From assembly GCA_027575805.1 (NCBI GenBank), contig JANBPU010000099.1, positions 1 to 60,044 on the forward strand: DNA of 60,044 bases. Reading direction: 5' to 3'. The notes under the pieces are model-generated. The model had not been told where the DNA came from. It did not search any database and was given only the letters and a program-made list of their open reading frames with translations. Shown here piece by piece: positions 44,246-57,200 of this stretch. The stretch is from Mycoemilia scoparia. Its lineage: Eukaryota; Kickxellomycota; Kickxellomycetes; Kickxellales; Kickxellaceae. The translations under genes and the position numbers were made by a program. Positions within the stretch are counted from its first letter, which is position 1. Each line of letters begins with the position of its first letter.

Positions 44246-46878
44246 AATGTCTAGTGGTAGTTTATTAGGTCAGGGGCTGGGATGATCAAAAAGTAGGGGA
44301 TAAGCAGAATTTAAGAGAGATCCAAGATCCTAGATAGCCGCTACTATGTGATAAAGGAGCAAGATTGCTTCTACTCAAGAGATCTATCTTAATAACAAAG
44401 AAATTCATGTTAGCAACTTAAATAAGATGACAAAGTAGTGGAATGTTTCTAAAATGGGAGATAAAGTGGCGTTGACTGATAAGGGGGAAATTGGTGGAAT
44501 AAACATGATGGAAGAGCTGTAGTAGTGGTAGTAGTAGTTGTTGTTGTTGTTGTAATAGGCATAGTGCTATCTATCTCAACAGATGAAAACACAGGTGAAA
44601 GGGTGTTGAGGGGGCTTATGTTACTATACCAGGTAATTTGAACTGGCCACGCGGGGAATTCCTGATCTCCGATGCTCCACCTCCATACGCTGAAAGAAAA
44701 AAGTAGCAACTCTCATATACACTGATAATACAAATAAAAAGAAAGCTAGCAAAGTAGCTTGGCCGATTAGTTCAAAGCTCTCCATATCTGTCCTCCCCAT
44801 TGCACAATGGTTGTGACTTTCAAATGTCAGTCTGTGGATCACGGGCTTCTTTGGTGGATATGGTGTAAGTACGTTCACCAGTCATTGTGTGCGGGATCGG
44901 AGAATTTTGTCCGAGGATGGTGGGGAGGACGGAGAGAACAAATGCTGAGCAGTAGAAGCGAGGCTTCATTCACGAAGGCACATTGCAAATCAATGGGGCG
45001 TAGGGAGAGTTAAGGAGACACGCGGGTTCCTTGAAGGGTGGGCTAAAAAAGGCTATGCTGCTATAATCGCTATATACCAAAAGGGAATGCTTCTTACCTA
45101 GACAAAGGGACGATATTGGAAGCGATGGCCTCGAAAATTATCCAATTAAGAAAAAATACAATAGCTCGATTGAGAAATATGTAGGCAAATAAAGTTGTTG
45201 CTCTTGCTCGACAATACTCGCAAAGCTGTGGGGATGTAAACAATGAGCAAAGCGTTTTCAACTTTGTTAAGTAATTAAAGAAAATACAAGAGCTTGTTAA
45301 AGTAGTTTATTCATGGAGGATCGGGAGGAGGTGGGCACCGGACGGTATTTATACATTTACCAAATCTGCAAGAAAAGCTAGAATGGATATTAGGCTGCCA
45401 CAAACCACGCCACCCTGGTCACTGTTATCCATACTGCTTACCAGTGACATTAAAGGATAATATGTATCTCCGCTCAACAACCAAAGAATTGCAGACTGTT
45501 AGTGTCTAAAGACACTACCGTCCATATGGAGCAGCTGTACACAAGGTGACAAGGATGCATATTGTCGGAATCGTTATTATACTGCGCTGGGAATCCCTTC
45601 AATATGGTGCCGCATAGGTTAGTGTGCTTTTGGAGTTCCCTGATATTTGCCATGCTTCTTTAGCATTATTTGCTGGGACAAAGCAGGGCGCACACTTGCA
45701 CAGAAGATCACTCCTGATCAGGATCATCCATCTTAGCATCGATTGGGACTCATGCCGCTGCTAACTAGTCTTCGATCTATTGTCCAAAAGTAATGAGACG
45801 CCAGTGGGCACTGTGAGCTCTATCATGTCTTCGCCCTACACTGAAGAAGGGGTGGTGGTGGTAGTGTTATCTATGGTAACCGCACTATGTGTACTCTAAC
45901 CATAATAGCGTTTAGCCTTCTCTAGACAGGCTTGGTATAGCTTTAGCACTGGCCTTGGTGCGGAGTTTATTACCAGTAACTAAAACTTGTCACTTCGCTT
46001 TCGCAGTATCCCCAAAAATAATATACGATGTGCCTTTACAAACAACGAATAGGCCTAATGGTTGTTCCTGACCCAATTGGCAGGCCCAGCGAATTACTGG
46101 ATCTCATTACTGGCTCGCTCTTTTTGACCCTTAACCCATTTTCCGACTTTCACAAATTTCAAATATAGTTGTGGCTGAATGAAAAACGTTCAGTCTTGCG
46201 CCGGCCACAACCAACATAGTCAATCATGTCTGGTCAACTATTGTGTTCCACCAGGTCCAATACGCCAAAGGCGAAATGCGATGCTCTCATATGATTTAAG
46301 GAATAATCCGATGCTGTAAGGCCATGGTGGATGATGTGTACTTGAGGAGTTTATCTACCTACATAACCATGGCCAGTAGTGGTGATTCAACCTTTATGCT
46401 ATTAGTTCATCCGATGTGCAAATGCGCGCACAGAATAGCTGTTGTTCTAGTACAGTGCTTACACACCACAATAATTGGATTTTCATGCGTTGTTATTTGT
46501 TACGTCACTGGGGCCATGTCGCACAAAACCCCAGACTATTCCTTGAGCTTAGTGGCTACTTCCAAAGGCGGTGCTGTAGCACTACATTAGCCAGCCACTG
46601 TTTAGCATGTACAACATTTATAGTAAATTGGGACCAAGGTATAATGTAGTGGTGCCCAGGATTATGCAGAATCCCCGGATCTAATTGCTTCTGCTGATTG
46701 TAAAAGGAGCTACAATTTACAGATCGTCCCATACTACGTTTTGTGCACGACCAATAGACTGGCCAGAAGATGTGTTGTGGCGGGACATAGTCACCCAAGG
46801 TGTTCCTATGAGACCAAAGGCGCTGATAACACGGAGAGTAGGAAGTAAGCAAGTGGTACATAGGACTTATGACTTACA
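44246..46878. other. Spacer of 2.6 kb between divergent genes
   Basis: Holds the P5B and SMYD promoters. A trinucleotide GTA/TTG tract is at 44520-44553. A 53-codon minus-strand ORF at 44624-44785 (MESFELIGQATLLAFFLFVL then SVYMRVATFF) encodes a single predicted membrane helix and might be a small protein (confidence about 0.2). I see no other gene. Confidence 0.5.
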
Positions 46879-48513
46879 ATGACCACAACATCGTTCATTG
46901 AGCTAGATCAATTCCTCAGTGATCATCGCCTAGAATTGGTTCCCAGCAAAGACCGTAGGCAATACGTGGTGTCGAAGCAGCCCATCCGGGCCGGCGCTAT
47001 TGTGTATGCTCTGCCTTCGCTATATGGCTTTCCTCAGATCGACCATGGCGCACCGACACGGTGTTTCTGTTGCTACAAGGTATTGTCAGCAAGCGATTTT
47101 CGCTGTAGCCAATGCCGCTGCGTTTCTTATTGCAGTCCAAGTTGCCAGCAGGTTCATTGGAAGCTGTGGCATCGTGCTGAATGTAAACACCTCAAATCTG
47201 TTGGCGTATTTCCTAAAATTGCCACCGGTAAAACCAAGAGCCCATCACTGCTATCCATCCAAAGGAGTGATGAGATGCGCCAGTTTGATCCAGAGAAGGC
47301 CATGTTGATCGGTGTCTTGCAGCAATTGAGATACATTTCACAGAATACTGCATCAAATAAACCAAAGGCCTTACCCCAATGGTTGACTTTACAAGCAAAG
47401 GCCCTAGAGCACTTGGTTGATCACAGATCAGACTTGCCCAGCGACCTAATACAAAGGTTTGAGCTGCTTGCAGCCGATGTTTTGAAGAATTCGGAGGCTG
47501 GGCAGATATTTAGTAGATCTAATGCAGCCCCGTTAACGTCTTCCGATTTGGTCAAATACCTTTGCAAGTTCCACTGCAACAACTTCATATCACATGATGC
47601 CAGTATGTTCTCAATAGGCGAGGTCGCGCATCCTGTATCATCGCTGCTGTTCAACCACTCGTGTATCCCAAACTGCATCCATATATATACCAAAGATGGA
47701 TTTCAGTTGATCAGAGCCCTTCACGACATACCTGCTAGACACGAGCTCACCATTGCATATGTGGATCCTATCACACCACGCACTGAGCGTCGGAGAAGGC
47801 TAAAGGATGTTTATGCATTTGACTGCACATGTCCAAGATGTGTAGGGCCAACTCATGGTGGTGTTGCAGGCTCTGATGGCAATGATGATGACTTGAAGGA
47901 CTACTGGAATTCATTAGTGCACTTTGACCGATTGTTTGATAAAAAGTTTAGCCAGAAAGATGCTGCAGGACAACAGCCGCAGTCGTATCAGGGGGTGGAT
48001 TTTAGCTGGCCAAAGCTCCCCAGATCACTTGTACAACTAACATCCCACCCAGAATACATCACCAAGCTTAGCAAGCGTGTTAAAGCTGCCGAAACGTTAC
48101 ACCCTGTCCCGACATTCAACATATTCAAAAAAATTCAAGATCAAGCGACAAGTCTAGAAAGCAAGGGTATCAGCAGCTTAAGCGATGATCAAATCACCCA
48201 GCTTTTAGAGCTTTCAAAAAAGACACTTTATGTTTATGGCCTAGTGTATCCTCAAAACTACCCTATCATCGCATTCCAATACATAAAAATTGCAGCTCAT
48301 TCCATCAGTGCTGGAGAGGTCAATAGCGCTCGTGAGTACTACAGTCTTGCACTGAAAATGTTAAAGAACGCGCTCGGTTATACTGTTCCAACTTCTGATA
48401 TTCAGATCAATAATGAGAGACCCAATCTTGTGGGAATTGAGGACATTGATACTGATATAGAAACCATTAAAATGCACTTAGAGAGTAGCCAAAACATGGG
48501 TGTATCATTATGA
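46879..48513 (+). CDS. SET and MYND domain protein (SMYD-like lysine methyltransferase)
   Basis: 544 aa, single exon. The SET domain is split, as in all SMYD proteins. The N-terminal part (VVSKQPIRAGAIVYALPSLY) comes first. The MYND zinc finger sits at about residues 59-100 (CFCCYKVLSASDFRCSQCRC, then YCSPSCQQVHWKLWHRAEC). The catalytic core includes SSLLFNHSCIPNC near 255-270 and ELTIAYVDP, and the post-SET Cys cluster is CTCPRC. The last 200 aa are helical and TPR-like (ISAGEVNSAREYYSLALKML). It uses S-adenosylmethionine to methylate lysines on histones or other proteins. It overlaps no other gene and lies 388 bp upstream of the tRNA gene. Confidence 0.94.
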   Translation: MTTTSFIELDQFLSDHRLELVPSKDRRQYVVSKQPIRAGAIVYALPSLYGFPQIDHGAPTRCFCCYKVLSASDFRCSQCRCVSYCSPSCQQVHWKLWHRAECKHLKSVGVFPKIATGKTKSPSLLSIQRSDEMRQFDPEKAMLIGVLQQLRYISQNTASNKPKALPQWLTLQAKALEHLVDHRSDLPSDLIQRFELLAADVLKNSEAGQIFSRSNAAPLTSSDLVKYLCKFHCNNFISHDASMFSIGEVAHPVSSLLFNHSCIPNCIHIYTKDGFQLIRALHDIPARHELTIAYVDPITPRTERRRRLKDVYAFDCTCPRCVGPTHGGVAGSDGNDDDLKDYWNSLVHFDRLFDKKFSQKDAAGQQPQSYQGVDFSWPKLPRSLVQLTSHPEYITKLSKRVKAAETLHPVPTFNIFKKIQDQATSLESKGISSLSDDQITQLLELSKKTLYVYGLVYPQNYPIIAFQYIKIAAHSISAGEVNSAREYYSLALKMLKNALGYTVPTSDIQINNERPNLVGIEDIDTDIETIKMHLESSQNMGVSL

Positions 48514-48900
48514 GACTCCTGTTTATATTAGCATTGACTCTAAATTTTCCAGTATTATAAAGAGTACATATAATCTTTGAGGAAGTAATTAATATGTTAT
48601 ATTTTGTAACAAGCTACCTCTTTATATTATTAGTAGTTGTCATGATGTTCTGAAATTTGTCTTTCTTATGTTTTACAATTTGCTATATTACAAATATAGT
48701 TGTAAATCTTATAATCAACCCCAAGATGTGCATATAGGTTTACATGTATATGTATAGTAAATCTGAAAGGTTTTCGCTAAAGAGATACTAATAAGTAGAC
48801 TGAAATGTAGTTATGAGAGAAAAATAGATACATAAATGAAAAAATATGTGAGTTATGCACAATACTTTAACAATAGCCTAATTTTTTCATTTTTATTCCA
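48514..48900. other. Spacer before the tRNA gene
   Basis: AT-rich SMYD 3' region and tRNA upstream flank. No gene seen. Confidence 0.6.
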
Positions 48901-48982
48901 GTCAGTGTGGCCGAGTGGTTAAGGCGTGTGACTAGAAATCACATGGGATTTTCCCGCACAGGTTCAAATCCTGTCGCTGACG
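48901..48982 (+). tRNA. tRNA-Ser (anticodon AGA)
   Basis: 82 nt, no intron. The acceptor stem pairs GTCAGTG with CGCTGAC, discriminator G. The D arm holds TGGCCGAGTGG (A box). The anticodon loop CTAGAAA, closed by TGTGA/TCACA, gives AGA, so it reads UCU and, with inosine, other UCN serine codons. A long variable arm, as in all tRNA-Ser, lies before the T arm with B box GGTTCAAATCC. A run of five T residues follows. Confidence 0.97.
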
Positions 48983-49673
48983 ATACTTTTTCACTTTTAT
49001 ACCCTATTGCCATATTTTTCTACTTTAACCTTTATAGTATTGAAAATTTGAGCGCATGACAAAATTCCAGTATGTTCCATTCATGCAATCTACTTAACAG
49101 TCCACATATTTCAATGCTTAAATTCTTTCCTCATTGTTTGTATGGCCATTTCTGGGTCTTTGCCAATATCAAGGTGCCTGTCTAATGCTTGAGAGAGTCT
49201 GTCAGCGATGTCCCTCGTGTGTATTGTGTGTAGACTTTCAGGATTTAACTCGGTCCTATCTGTTGATGACTTGCTGGTCTAGAACGATCAGCATGTCGCA
49301 TGGTTCCAAAACTCTGGGTCTATCAATAATCATCTACTCAAGCTTTCGTCACGCCCACTTTCCATTTCTCCAATCTGAAGATGAATTTTTGTGTCAGAGC
49401 ATTTATCTATGACATCTTGTCTTTTACATGTCAAAAAAAGAGAAACAACCTGCTGCCGAAGGGTTAGCCATAGAGAGATAGGAGGTATTGGGCTAGAACT
49501 TTAGGAAAAGGCAGATATAAAGATCGCAGATATATTTTTCCAGGATGCGTTCTGTTCTTTTCGCTCATCTTTAATTTCTTAAAAAAGCGCAAAAACAATT
49601 ATTCTTCTTACTTTTATAGCTCCTTCCCAATAACAATAATACTAATCAGAATTATTTATTTAGCACTTCAAAA
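48983..49673. other. Spacer upstream of the HAM1-like gene
   Basis: No supported gene; the 92-codon ORF at 49134 shows no family features. The last 100 bp are AT-rich and probably hold the promoter and 5' UTR of the next gene. Confidence 0.5.
48987..48991 (+). terminator. Pol III terminator of tRNA-Ser
   Basis: TTTTT, a few bases after the tRNA 3' end. Confidence 0.8.
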
Positions 49674-52600
49674 ATGATTTACTATACTAAACCAATGCTC
49701 AAGTTTGAGAAGCTCTCTAGACAATATGTCATGAGTCCATCTACGCCTAACCATGAGAGCAGAGAAAAAACTCTGATGACCCGTAACGCTGTGTTGGACA
49801 TCATTAAACAGTACAGGTAATATTTCTTTCCAGATAATTTAGTTAAAGAGCTCTTGTATATGCCGAACTTTTAAATATACCATGCTAACAATAGGGAAGG
49901 AAACGATGTGGGGTTTAATGACGTTGCCAAATTCGCTTACGCCTTAGATATCGAGTTTATTGAATCAGTGGCAAAAGCAAAGGAGTCAAAGGCCTTTGTT
50001 AGTAAAATCAAACAAGCTATATCATCAGGAAACACTATGATGTCGGTCAAGAATAGGGACGGGATATTGCAAAAAATTGCGACTGAATTGAATGAGGCTA
50101 AAGACAATGCCGTTGGTAAGCATTTACTCTATAATTATTATGTTTATGGCTGTTGGAATAGGGATACATACAACTATGGATACCTGTGACTTTCAATTAC
50201 AAACTTGAGTAATATTTACCCTGAAAGATTCTGCTACTATAGAGGACCTGAGTGGTATGGGATCAACACTGAGCATTGAAAAGAGATTCTTATATAGCCA
50301 AGCAAAGAGTGCAAAGGTTGCAGTTGGAGAAAAGGTCCAGGATCTTATAACTGTCATTTATAACTCAAAGGCAGTTCGTAAGTTCCTAACCGATATGGCT
50401 GAGCTCTCATCAGAATCAGCAAAAAAGGCCGGAGATGTGGTGGAAGAGCATATCAAAGAGGATAATGTAATGAGAAATAGCCGTGAGAGTAATAGCAGCA
50501 GTAATAGTAGTGGTGAAGCTAGAAATGCTGAAGCTGGGCCTAAACCTGCTACCAAACACCAGGAATCTGGTACTGCTGGGGCCGAGAGCAGGATGAGAAA
50601 GAAATTTACAGATATCATTGAAAAGTCCAAAGAAGGGAAGATGGACGCCTCGGATGTAATAGAAAAGGGCAAAGATATCGTTAATAACGAGTTGAAGGAA
50701 ACATCGAAGACCATGCTGATGGGCATCTATGAGTACCTGATCAACATCACCAACAAGATATATCATGGCCAAATCACTCTGGCTGAAGCGAGAGCACAGA
50801 CTCTAGAAATTGTTTTCAACAAGATGTTGGCACTCCAAGATCAAGCAACAAAGACCGGGGCATCTATTCAGAGAACTCTAGCCGAGGTCATTGATAATTT
50901 CATGACTGATGACAATGGGGCATATATGGATTGCTTTTATCAATTGATGATTGATCTTGAGAACGAGCCAAATGTCCGTGATGCAATTGTATCACTCTTT
51001 AACATTATTCAGGATTTCAAGAATATTGCGGTAGAGCACGCCAACAAGCTCAAGAATGCAGTTGTCCAGGATGCAACTGTCGATGAGGATGGTGTCATTA
51101 CTGGAAACATCACTGATGCATTCGATGACCTGCAAAAGCTAGTCGAAAGATTCGCATCCGGGTACTCGCTTAATACCTTTGTAAACATCATCTCCCGCCT
51201 GATAGATGAGTTCAAAAGAGACAGACTTTACAGCCAAGTTTGGGACGAATTCAAGCGACTTTTGGCATGGTCCAGTGATCAAGATATTACAAAATCAAAG
51301 GACGAGTTCAACTGGAGAGCCAAGAATATATTAGCAAGAGTACGTCGCATCACCAACAAAAAGGCAGTCGAGATTTGTGCTGAACTTGGAACTGAGCTCA
51401 AAAAGATATGGTCCCATATTCGCCACGACAAATATACAGAACCATTTGTCAACAATATTGAGAGCTTACTCAAAGACATGGTAATAGTCGACAGTCATGG
51501 CAACCTAAACACTCGATCAGGATTGGCTTCGTTTTTCAGTGATATTGCATCATCAGGGGTAGGAATATTGGATGCCTGCGAATTCATTCCAATTCCTCGC
51601 CTAGAATACACATCCAAATCTCTAGGCCTCAAAATAGACAACCTTCTCATCCCTATCAAAAAATGCCTGCCTGAATACATGAATGTCTGCTTCTCTGGCG
51701 AAATATATCCCCGAGCAATTGCCTGTCCAAAAGACCATTCCCAAGATTTCTCCCAATACAATCATGGTGCCGAACAGCTTGTAGATATAAATCTCAAATC
51801 CATCAGAATGGAGGCCCACGACATTGCATTCTACATAAACAAGACATCAGGGTTCTTCAAGATCGAAGACAGCGGCCTAGCAAATATTGTTTCTGTTAAC
51901 CGTGGTGTGGATATCCAAATCCGTCTCCGCAAATTGCACAGTGATGAACAAAAGTATATAACCTGTCATTATAAACGCAGAAATAGTGGTGTGTTTGGTA
52001 ACAGAACTTTCCCTTGGGTTTGTACAATTGTTCCTAGAGAACGAACTCGTCGTTTTTCAATTGAAGATATTAAAGTCGATGTCCATGATTTGAGCATCTC
52101 TGTCTCTCGGACCAAGCATAATTGGATATACAATTTTGTGATGTGGTTGTTTAAGGGCAATGTCAAGAGACAGGTATCGGAGGGATTGAAGGATTCGCTT
52201 GAGAAGGGTATCAATTTTCTGGATGAAGAATTTTCTGAGCAGCTTACTAGGCTGGAGGAAAATGCTAAAAAGTCGATCGAATCTACAAGTCAACAAATCC
52301 AATCGGCTTACTCTTCGGCGGCTACGGCTGCTGCTGCTGCCGTTACGGGCGGTAGTGCCCCTACTTCCTCTATTGATAACTTGATTGGCAATATTTTGAC
52401 TCCTAGTTCGTCTATGCTGTTCCTTGGTGGCGTAAAGGATAAAACCAAAAACATATTATCAAAGAGCGCTAACATTGCTAATACCACTACCGACAGCTTT
52501 AAAAATAGTATTAGTGAGAATGATGGCTCTTCTTTGGTTGGAGAGGTTCAAAATCAGCTGTCTCCAAGAAACAACGATAACGATAATACCAATGGGGGTA

Positions 52601-52713
52601 GCAATGTCAATAGTAATGAGAGCATCAGCAAAACCATTGATGCGGCGTATGAAAATGTCATTAAAACGGCACAAAGCGTGCGCAAGGATTCACTCTTGGA
52701 TGAAGTTTCCTAA
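49674..52713 (+). CDS. HAM1-like TULIP lipid-binding protein, three exons
   Basis: 944 aa. Exons are 49674-49816, 49895-50115 and 50243-52713; both introns are GT-AG and phases agree. Residues 1-480 are mostly helical, with a Ser/Asn/Glu-rich insert near 190-220. This part resembles the fungal HAM1 N-terminal domain. Residues about 590-760 resemble the HAM1 C-terminal (DUF4449) domain: VDINLKSIRMEAHDIAFYIN, KTSGFFKIEDSGLANI and VDIQIRLRK. It has the beta-rich character of BPI/SMP (TULIP) lipid-binding folds. An amphipathic helical and Ala/Ser/Asn-rich tail follows. There is no signal peptide. Such proteins are fungus-specific and are thought to bind or carry lipids at membranes. The family call rests on motif memory, not on a search. 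Confidence 0.75.
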
Positions 52714-53462
52714 GAATACTTAGTATCTAAAACCTTATATTTTTTAGCTTGTTATTTATTTTTTATTCCTGTAGATAGGCTTTTAAGTTTAAAAAATCGA
52801 TTGTGAAATTACAACTCCTGTTATTTTCAAGGAAAATATTGCACTCTATTATGTTGACTCCAGATAATTGTGATCACGTGTTGGGCAATGTCAAAATCAG
52901 ACATGCCAATGGGAGCATTCAAGAAAAAATGTACACAAATTTGCATTTCTGCCACCTTTTAAAGGCATGTATTGTGGCATGACATGCGAAAGGAACGTAG
53001 CAGCTCTCAAGACCAACATCCAAAATCTCAAGTTAAAGAAGTTGTAAGCATTATTGCAAATGTACATGAATTCATGTACCAATCAACTTTCAATCTCTTG
53101 GGTCCAGTTAAAATTATTTTGTGGTTCTTAAATGTATATCAAAAATAAGCGCATAATAAAATTTCTTTATGCTTAAGTCAGATAATTTGAGTATGAGCAC
53201 TATCAATGATTACAATTGGGACCATGGGCAAATCTTCCTATCCAGGCAAGATTTATCATATCACTTTCAAAAACGAAAAATGGCTATTTAAACGCTCAAT
53301 TTTCACTCAACATCTCCAGTTACTCTACCAAATAATTGCTTTTCAGCTATTTTTGTAAACGAGCACACGACAGACATACGCTATCAATAGAGTTTTTTAG
53401 ATTTAAACAATTCTAAGGCCGATACATTTCGACACTACTCTGTACACTCACAATCAGTAACA
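52714..53462. other. Spacer with a promoter-like end
   Basis: No gene seen. CTATTTAAACGC at about 53285-53296 is TATA-like and precedes a pyrimidine-rich stretch, suggesting transcription of the small ORF at 53463. Confidence 0.45.
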
Positions 53463-53690
53463 ATGGAACGGGTTAAAAAGGCAGCCAACGATGCTCTCAA
53501 GCAAATTGGACTATCTAGTTCCTCGTCATCCTCGCCAACTTCTCAAATACCAAAGACAGAATCCTGTGAATCACTAGGAATTGATGTAAGCAAGCTAGAT
53601 AGCTCAAAAATATTCTCATTTCGGGATTTTGATAGCTATCCTACCTCTGGCTCTGGAGATGCAGCAAATAGCAGCTCTTCCAAAACCTAA
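53463..53690 (+). CDS. Possible small protein, 75 aa
   Basis: An ATG in a CAATGG context 170 bp after a TATTTAA box opens a 75-codon frame. It reads MERVKKAANDALKQIGLSSS, then Ser-rich sequence, then ESLGIDVSKLDSSKIFSFRD and a Ser-rich tail. It has a charged helical start and no membrane segment. No family recognised. The promoter-like upstream region and ordered codon use favour a gene, but the low complexity limits confidence. Confidence 0.45.
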   Translation: MERVKKAANDALKQIGLSSSSSSSPTSQIPKTESCESLGIDVSKLDSSKIFSFRDFDSYPTSGSGDAANSSSSKT

Positions 53691-54211
53691 AGTATGAAGA
53701 AGTGCTAGAATTCAATTTAATCTTTAAATTTTTGATGCAAAGGATGTGGTTTTTGTGGTTATAGCTAGGTGTTTTTTAGGCAATGGTGTGTGCGTTTGCT
53801 TTATTACAATACAAAATGTAACTGAAAATGTCATTACAAACGTAAAATAATTAAATAGCTCAATTCTATATGCTATTGCTTTACATATGGAACATGTCAT
53901 GCTGTTTATTCCATGAGAGCATGTGTAACCTTTTTTTTATTAAGACGATGATATGAAATTTGGTGATGGATGGACTGTCTTGTTAAGGTATTTGGCCGCT
54001 TGGTTCAAAAATATTAGACTCAGAGCTATTGATTAAGAGTGGTCTTTCGGATTAGATCAGTGAATCTTTTAATATCATACTGATGAGCTTGAGGGATTGA
54101 CAACACAAGGCACTTGATTAAAGTAGCATTAAAATTAATGATGTCCGTTTGTTTACTTTTTGTTCTTTAAATATTTACCTTTGCAGCTTCAAAGAATAAC
54201 TAATAAAAATA
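53691..54211. other. Spacer upstream of SMC4
   Basis: AT-rich; must hold the SMC4 promoter. No gene seen. Confidence 0.6.
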
Positions 54212-57200
54212 ATGACAACGGTGACAACAGCACCAAGTCCATCAATACCGGAGCAAGAGCCAGGTGAACAGCAATTATTGCTGTCACAAACCAGGCAGAG
54301 ACTAATTGTCACCCAAATGGTTTTGGAAAATTTCAAATCCTATGCGGGAAGGCAAATTGTTGGACCCTTTTACAAGGTAAAATATTAATACGGCACATAC
54401 TTACTCTCTAAGGTTTATGCAATGAACTAGCTTTAATTAGCGAATACGTATAATAATTTTTGTTTTGCAATAGTCCTTTTCTGCTATAGTTGGGCCAAAT
54501 GGTTCAGGGAAATCCAATGTTATCGACTCCCTGCTCTTTGTTTTTGGTTTCAGAGCAAGCAAAATTCGCCAAGGAAAGCTATCAGAACTCATACATAACT
54601 CCAAGAATGCTGGAAACATAACCAGCTGTACAGTCGAGATACACTTTAAGGAAATTACTGACAGAGCCGATTCCGAAGACTATGACGAAGTTCCTAACTC
54701 TAAGCTGGTCATATCAAGATCAGCTTACAGGAACAATACTAGCAAGTACTTTATCAATGGCACTGTTAGTACTCAAGCCGAAGTAGTCAAGCTACTGAAG
54801 GGAAAGGGGGTAGATCTTGACCACAAGCGTTTCCTTATTCTACAGGGTGAAGTTGAATCTATTTCCCAAATGAAACCAAAGGCACAAAATGAGCACGAAG
54901 AGGGATTGCTGGAATACCTCGAGGATATCATTGGAACATCGAAGTATAAAGACCAAATAGCAAAGGCAAGCAAGGATGTTGATACACTCAATGACGAAAG
55001 AGCTGTACAACTTAACTTGGCTAAGATTGCTGAACGAGATTTGGCAAGTATGGAAGACAAGAAAAACGAAGCCGTTCAATATATCGAGGCAGAAAACCAA
55101 CTTGCCAAGAAGAAATCTGCACTTTATCAATACAGACTGCATGAGTCCAATGTCAAGATAAAGGAGGTTGAAAACAGTTATAACAAAGTTAAGGACGAAC
55201 TTGACAAAGAAATATCAAAATTCAACAAATATCGTGAAAAGATAAAGTCACTCGAACAAAACTACAGTGCTGCTCAAAAGGAATATGAGGTAAGTATAAC
55301 ATGGTAGTTGTTCATTTGGTTATGCTAAACTCGTTATAATAACATTTTATTTTTTAACAATGTATTTAGTCCCTAGAAAAGAAAGCTAAAGAAGCTGGTA
55401 AAGAATTATCCAAATTTGAACGTGAGGATGTCCAAATTCAAGAAAACCGCAAACACGTAAAGAATAAGCTTAAGAAGCTCGTCAAAATCATAGAAAAGGA
55501 TGAGCATGATATATCAGGACTAAGAAATAGTATAGGAAACTACAATCATGACATCGAGAACGGAAATAAGGAAGTCAAGGAACTAGAGGAGCGACTAAAA
55601 ACCGAACAGAAAGCTCTAGAAAAAATTGCTGATGGGCTTAAAGGAAAGACTGACAAATTTTCAGCAGAGATCGATAAGAAACAAAGAGAGCTTGAACCAT
55701 GGAACGAAAAAATTGCTGCAAAACAATCTCAGCTTGATATTGTTAGAACCGAAATATCGATGATCAAGGCCAAAATGGAGGAAGGAAATAACCAAGTCGA
55801 GAAGGCACGCGAAGAATTGGCTAAGCTAAGACAAGATCGTGCTGAAAAGGACCAAGAGCTTAATGATAAAATTGTCGAACTTGAGAATCTCAATGAAGAG
55901 ATTAGTAATCTTGAGGGATCAATTTCAGAGATCGAGGAACAAGAAAAATCATCAAAAGAAGAATTCTTTGAACTCAAAAACAAAGAAAGCGAGGCAAGAG
56001 AATCCATCAAATCTACCGAATCTGAAAGCAATGTATTGAAAGCACTGCTTCAACAGAGGGACAACGGAAATATAAAGGGAATATACGGAAGACTGGGTTC
56101 ATTGGGAACCATAGATGATAAATATGATGTTGCTATATCGACAGCCGCTCCATCACTTTCCAATATTGTTGTCGATACTGTTGAAACAGGTCAAAAGTGC
56201 GTTGAGTTTTTAAGGAAGAATAATGTTGGTTGGGCAAAGTTCATTATGCTTAGTGCATTGCCAAAGAATAGAGATATTGACCGGCCTAACTGGGTTCCAA
56301 ATGGCGTTACTCGTCTTATCGATTTGGTACAGCCATCACATGAACGCTTTATGCCTGCTTTTTTCCATGCAATCGGAAACACCTTGGTGGCTGACAACCT
56401 TGGCATGGCACGCAAAATTGCCTACAGTGGTAAACGTGTTTTGAGAGTTGTAACTTTGGATGGAAATCTCATTAGTGCTTCTGGCTCAATGAGTGGTGGC
56501 GGTAATCGTCAGATGCGTGGTGCCATGAGTTCTCGCAAGTATAATCATGATATGACTCCTGCTAAGCTTGCAACAATAGTAGCCAAACGGGAAAATGCTG
56601 AAGCGACATGGCGTGAAAACAGTACAAGGCTATCTTTGCAGAGTGAGAAACTTGAACAGCTTCAGAGAAAGAAGTCAGAATTTGAGGTACTGCTACCAAA
56701 ACTTGAAATGAGCATGAAGCTTGTACATGAACAAATCCAAGCAGGCAAAAAGCATATTAAGCAACTCCAAAGCGAAGCCAAGTCACCAGATAAGGACGAT
56801 GAAAAGCGCTTTGAGGAATTGACAAGGTCAGAAGCAATGCATCTAGAAAACATTGCAGATCTAAAGTCCCAGTGTTCGCAGATTGAAGAGGCAATCAAGG
56901 AGCTGCAAGAACAGATTATGCAAGTTGGTGGTGTTCAGCTGCGTGTACAAAAGACTAAAGTCGATGATTTGAAAGACCGTATAAATACAATTACTGATCA
57001 GCTTTCTTCTTGGGAACGCAGTCTTGTTAAAGCACAAAGTGACATTTCAAGAATAGAAAGAAGTATGGCCAAGAATGAGACCGAAAGAAATGGACTTACT
57101 GAACAGATAGCCGAGATTACAAAATCTATTGAGGCTAATACTCATGCTGCTGTTGAGGTCAAGCAAGCCTTTGATGAAGCCCAGCTAAAGGTCGAGAACA

